Assembly: GCA_905205065.1 (NCBI GenBank)
Contig: CAJLCI010000028.1
Location: 1 to 33,590, forward strand
Direction: 5' to 3'
Length of the DNA stretch: 33,590 nucleotides
From: an uncultured Eubacteriales bacterium
GTDB lineage: Bacteria; Bacillota; Clostridia; Oscillospirales; CAG-272
Shown: positions 31,651 to 33,590 of the stretch, in pieces
Layout of the letters: the number at the start of each line of letters is the position of its first letter
How positions within the stretch are numbered: position 1 is the stretch's first letter
Position numbers and translations under genes: made by a program
Notes under the pieces: model-generated
Databases searched by the model: none
Told to the model about the DNA's origin: nothing
Seen by the model: only the letters and a program-made list of their open reading frames with translations

Positions 31651-33443
31651 ATATAATTTTGCGCCTGCATGCGAAACAGTTCGGCGTAAATGCCGTTTTT
31701 TCTAATCAGCTCTTCATGAGAGCCGGTTTCGGCTAACCTGCCTTTATTTAACACAAAGATGCGGTCTGCATTTACCACGGACGACATTCTGTGAGAAATA
31801 AATATAACCGTTTTGTCCCTGCACGCATGATTCAGCTCTTCAAACAGCTCATGTTCCGCAATCGGATCAAGCGCGCTCGACGGTTCGTCCAGTATAACGA
31901 TCTCGCAGTTTCTTGCATATACCGCGGCTATGGCAAGTTTCTGAGACTGTCCGCGGGAGAGGATTAAGCCGCTGTCGTCAAACTCATGCCCGATTATAGT
32001 ATGGATACCGTTCGGAAGCTCGGAAATTATCTCCCATAAGCCGGCATTTTTGAGTGCGCTGACAACAGTTTCCTCATCTTCAGATTTATACGGCCTTCCG
32101 AGAACATTTTCCGCAACCGAAAGGGAAAGCTGATGATAATCCTGAAATACTGCTCCGTACATAGAACGATATGAATTCAAATTATATTCTTTTATATTTG
32201 AGCCGCCGAGCAGTATTTCACCATCCGACACGTCATAAAGCCGCAAAATCAGCTTTACAAGCGTTGTCTTTCCGGAGCCGTTTTTTCCGACAACGGCAAT
32301 CTTTTCGCCGCGGCGTATAGTCATGGTTATATTTTTTAAAACTGCGCTGTCTGAGCTGTTATACTTAAATGAAATATTTTTCATGCACAAGTCGCCCGCG
32401 ACGGCGTTTTTTCCTTTTGGATTTAATTTAATTTTAGGTTCTTTGGATATAAAAGAACGGTAGTCCTGAATATGAAGTGCGATATCATACGCGTTGACAA
32501 ATGTCTGCGATATATTCATCACAGCCCATGATATCTCTTCGGTTGAATTCAGAACTACAAGACAATCTCCGAACATCATTGTACCCGAAATCAGAGTACG
32601 GTAAAGGGCGTACAGCTCGGCGCCGAGAGTTGAGATTCCCTGAACTCCGAAATCAATGCAGAAACCGATAACCGCCTTTTTCGGACCTTCTGTCTTAACC
32701 ATATCGGTAAACTCGTTTACAGCCGATTTAAACCGCTCGTACATAACATTGCCGATGTTTGACATACGCATTTCTTTTGCATAATCGGCCAGATAGAATA
32801 CCCGTTTGGTGTAACCTATCCTCCGATCCGCCTTTTGCTCGCCTTTTTCATAGCGGTACCATATGTTTTCAGCCGTTATATTGAGAAAATTGATAGCTAA
32901 CGGAAACAGAGCGAATATAAAAAGGATTGGATCTATTTGAAGAAAGAGCCATGAAGTCAGAAAAAGTTTAAGGGCGGAATCCAATGCTTCGTTGACAAAG
33001 TTCAGCGTTGCGTTAACAGCGCCCGTACCGTTTGTCACCGCACGGGTAAACAAGTCGTAGGAACTGGGATCTTCAAAATCAGAAATATCTGAATTCATAG
33101 ACTTTTCAAATAAGGTCTTATTAAATTTCGCATCGCATTTTTTACTGATAATGGGATCGATGAGCGTATCGTATATCCGTTTTAGTACGAAAAACAGTAC
33201 GACAAAAATTAAAATAACAGAGATATGCATCAGTAACACGGAAAACTTTTTTTTGCTCTGAATACCGTTTATTAGAAATCTGATCATATACGTGAACAGA
33301 AAGAAATTGCATACGCTTCCGAGAATAGTAAGAGATGACTGCATTACAAATTTCAGAGGATATATTTTTATCATCAGGTAAAAAGCGTATGTAAAATTAG
33401 ACAGTACTTGCCTGATGCCGAGTTTTTTTTCTTTGTTTTTCAT
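31629..33443 (-). CDS. ABC exporter half-transporter, partner 2 with degenerate signature
   Basis: I use the ATG at 33441-33443 (MKNKEKKLGIRQVLSNFTYA), 7 bp after AAGGAA; the open frame starts 12 codons earlier. The 604-residue protein has the transmembrane domain first, then Walker A GKNGSGKT at 386-393, signature LSRGQSQ at 495-501, Walker B with LDEPSSALDPIAE, and His551. Arg replaces the first Gly of LSGGQ, typical of asymmetric heterodimers with one weak ATP site. The last residues are encoded by 10-bp repeats. A clear promoter lies upstream, and partner 1 follows. Confidence 0.87.
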   Translation of the reverse strand: MKNKEKKLGIRQVLSNFTYAFYLMIKIYPLKFVMQSSLTILGSVCNFFLFTYMIRFLINGIQSKKKFSVLLMHISVILIFVVLFFVLKRIYDTLIDPIISKKCDAKFNKTLFEKSMNSDISDFEDPSSYDLFTRAVTNGTGAVNATLNFVNEALDSALKLFLTSWLFLQIDPILFIFALFPLAINFLNITAENIWYRYEKGEQKADRRIGYTKRVFYLADYAKEMRMSNIGNVMYERFKSAVNEFTDMVKTEGPKKAVIGFCIDFGVQGISTLGAELYALYRTLISGTMMFGDCLVVLNSTEEISWAVMNISQTFVNAYDIALHIQDYRSFISKEPKIKLNPKGKNAVAGDLCMKNISFKYNSSDSAVLKNITMTIRRGEKIAVVGKNGSGKTTLVKLILRLYDVSDGEILLGGSNIKEYNLNSYRSMYGAVFQDYHQLSLSVAENVLGRPYKSEDEETVVSALKNAGLWEIISELPNGIHTIIGHEFDDSGLILSRGQSQKLAIAAVYARNCEIVILDEPSSALDPIAEHELFEELNHACRDKTVIFISHRMSSVVNADRIFVLNKGRLAETGSHEELIRKNGIYAELFRMQAQNYITVRDYP

Positions 33444-33536
33444 GTAAAAATTCCTTTTTCCGCATAGACGGTGAGGCACTTGACTTTTTGATTTTGATTA
33501 AGAGCTGCCGTAAAGGCAAGAAATATAGTAATATTT

Positions 33537-33564
33537 ATTTTACCATAATGAATAAAATTGTCAA
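33537..33564 (-). promoter_or_regulatory. Sigma-A promoter for the ABC exporter pair
   Basis: On the minus strand TTGACA (33559-33564), a 16-bp spacer and TAAAAT (33537-33542) give a near-consensus promoter about 95 bp upstream of the first ABC start codon. Confidence 0.8.
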
Positions 33565-33590
33565 GTTTTTTTAATAATAATAAAAATATC

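Noticed and set aside
1..33590. tRNA, rRNA or known riboswitch genes
   Set aside because: I saw no cloverleaf, rRNA or recognisable riboswitch core on either strand by eye; a covariance-model search would be needed to exclude small RNAs.

Overview
The window looks like DNA of a Gram-positive gut-type Clostridia (Oscillospiraceae/Ruminococcaceae-like is my inference). The grounds are strong Shine-Dalgarno sites, TTG starts, a Tn1549-like conjugation gene set, large serine recombinases, and AT-rich YD-repeat (Rhs) gene debris with DUF5104-type lipoproteins. It reads as mosaic mobile DNA joined to an AT-rich accessory region. Several junctions cut genes in half, so real rearrangement and assembly chimerism must both be kept in mind.

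Region 1 (1-11,050, minus strand, GC-rich) is the transfer module of an integrative conjugative element. In transcription order it has a sigma-70-like factor, an HTH protein, TnpW, a truncated serine recombinase, DUF5348 and DUF6050 proteins, a Cys-rich protein, a RepA/DUF6017-like protein, PcfB, the VirD4 coupling ATPase, two Maff2 proteins, a VirB6/TrbL-like channel protein, an MT-A70 methyltransferase, PrgI and VirB4. VirB4 is split by about 350 bp of foreign sequence.

Region 2 (11,200-14,205, minus) is a compact ABC-transporter operon: small membrane protein, ATPase, permease, zinc-ribbon protein and YtrA-like GntR regulator. A 36-codon ORF with a good ribosome binding site follows it.

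Region 3 (14,226-20,715) begins with a plus-strand fragment of a YD-repeat-like protein. The mobilization/maintenance block follows on the minus strand: 5'-truncated parM, parR, a hairpin-rich oriT candidate, mobC, a MobP-type relaxase, parB, a small ORF and a complete large serine recombinase. parM is cut exactly where Rhs coding sequence on the plus strand resumes.

Region 4 (20,709-29,700, plus, AT-rich) is an array of small, nearly all membrane-anchored or lipoprotein genes mixed with Rhs remnants. The most interesting piece is an Rhs C-terminal domain with a caspase-like His/Cys pattern, disrupted by two compensating A-tract frameshifts and followed 4 nt later by a membrane-anchored immunity candidate. 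The array also holds a duplicated terminator plus promoter/operator module, a three-member family of four-TM proteins, a two-member family of anchored proteins, DUF5104 and NTF2-fold-like lipoproteins, and three unrelated tandem-repeat loci. I read it as a decaying or diversifying toxin/immunity array.

Region 5 (29,732-33,590, minus) is a pair of ABC exporter half-transporters behind a good sigma-A promoter, with nine 10-bp repeats between them. One partner has a degenerate signature motif, as in asymmetric heterodimeric exporters.
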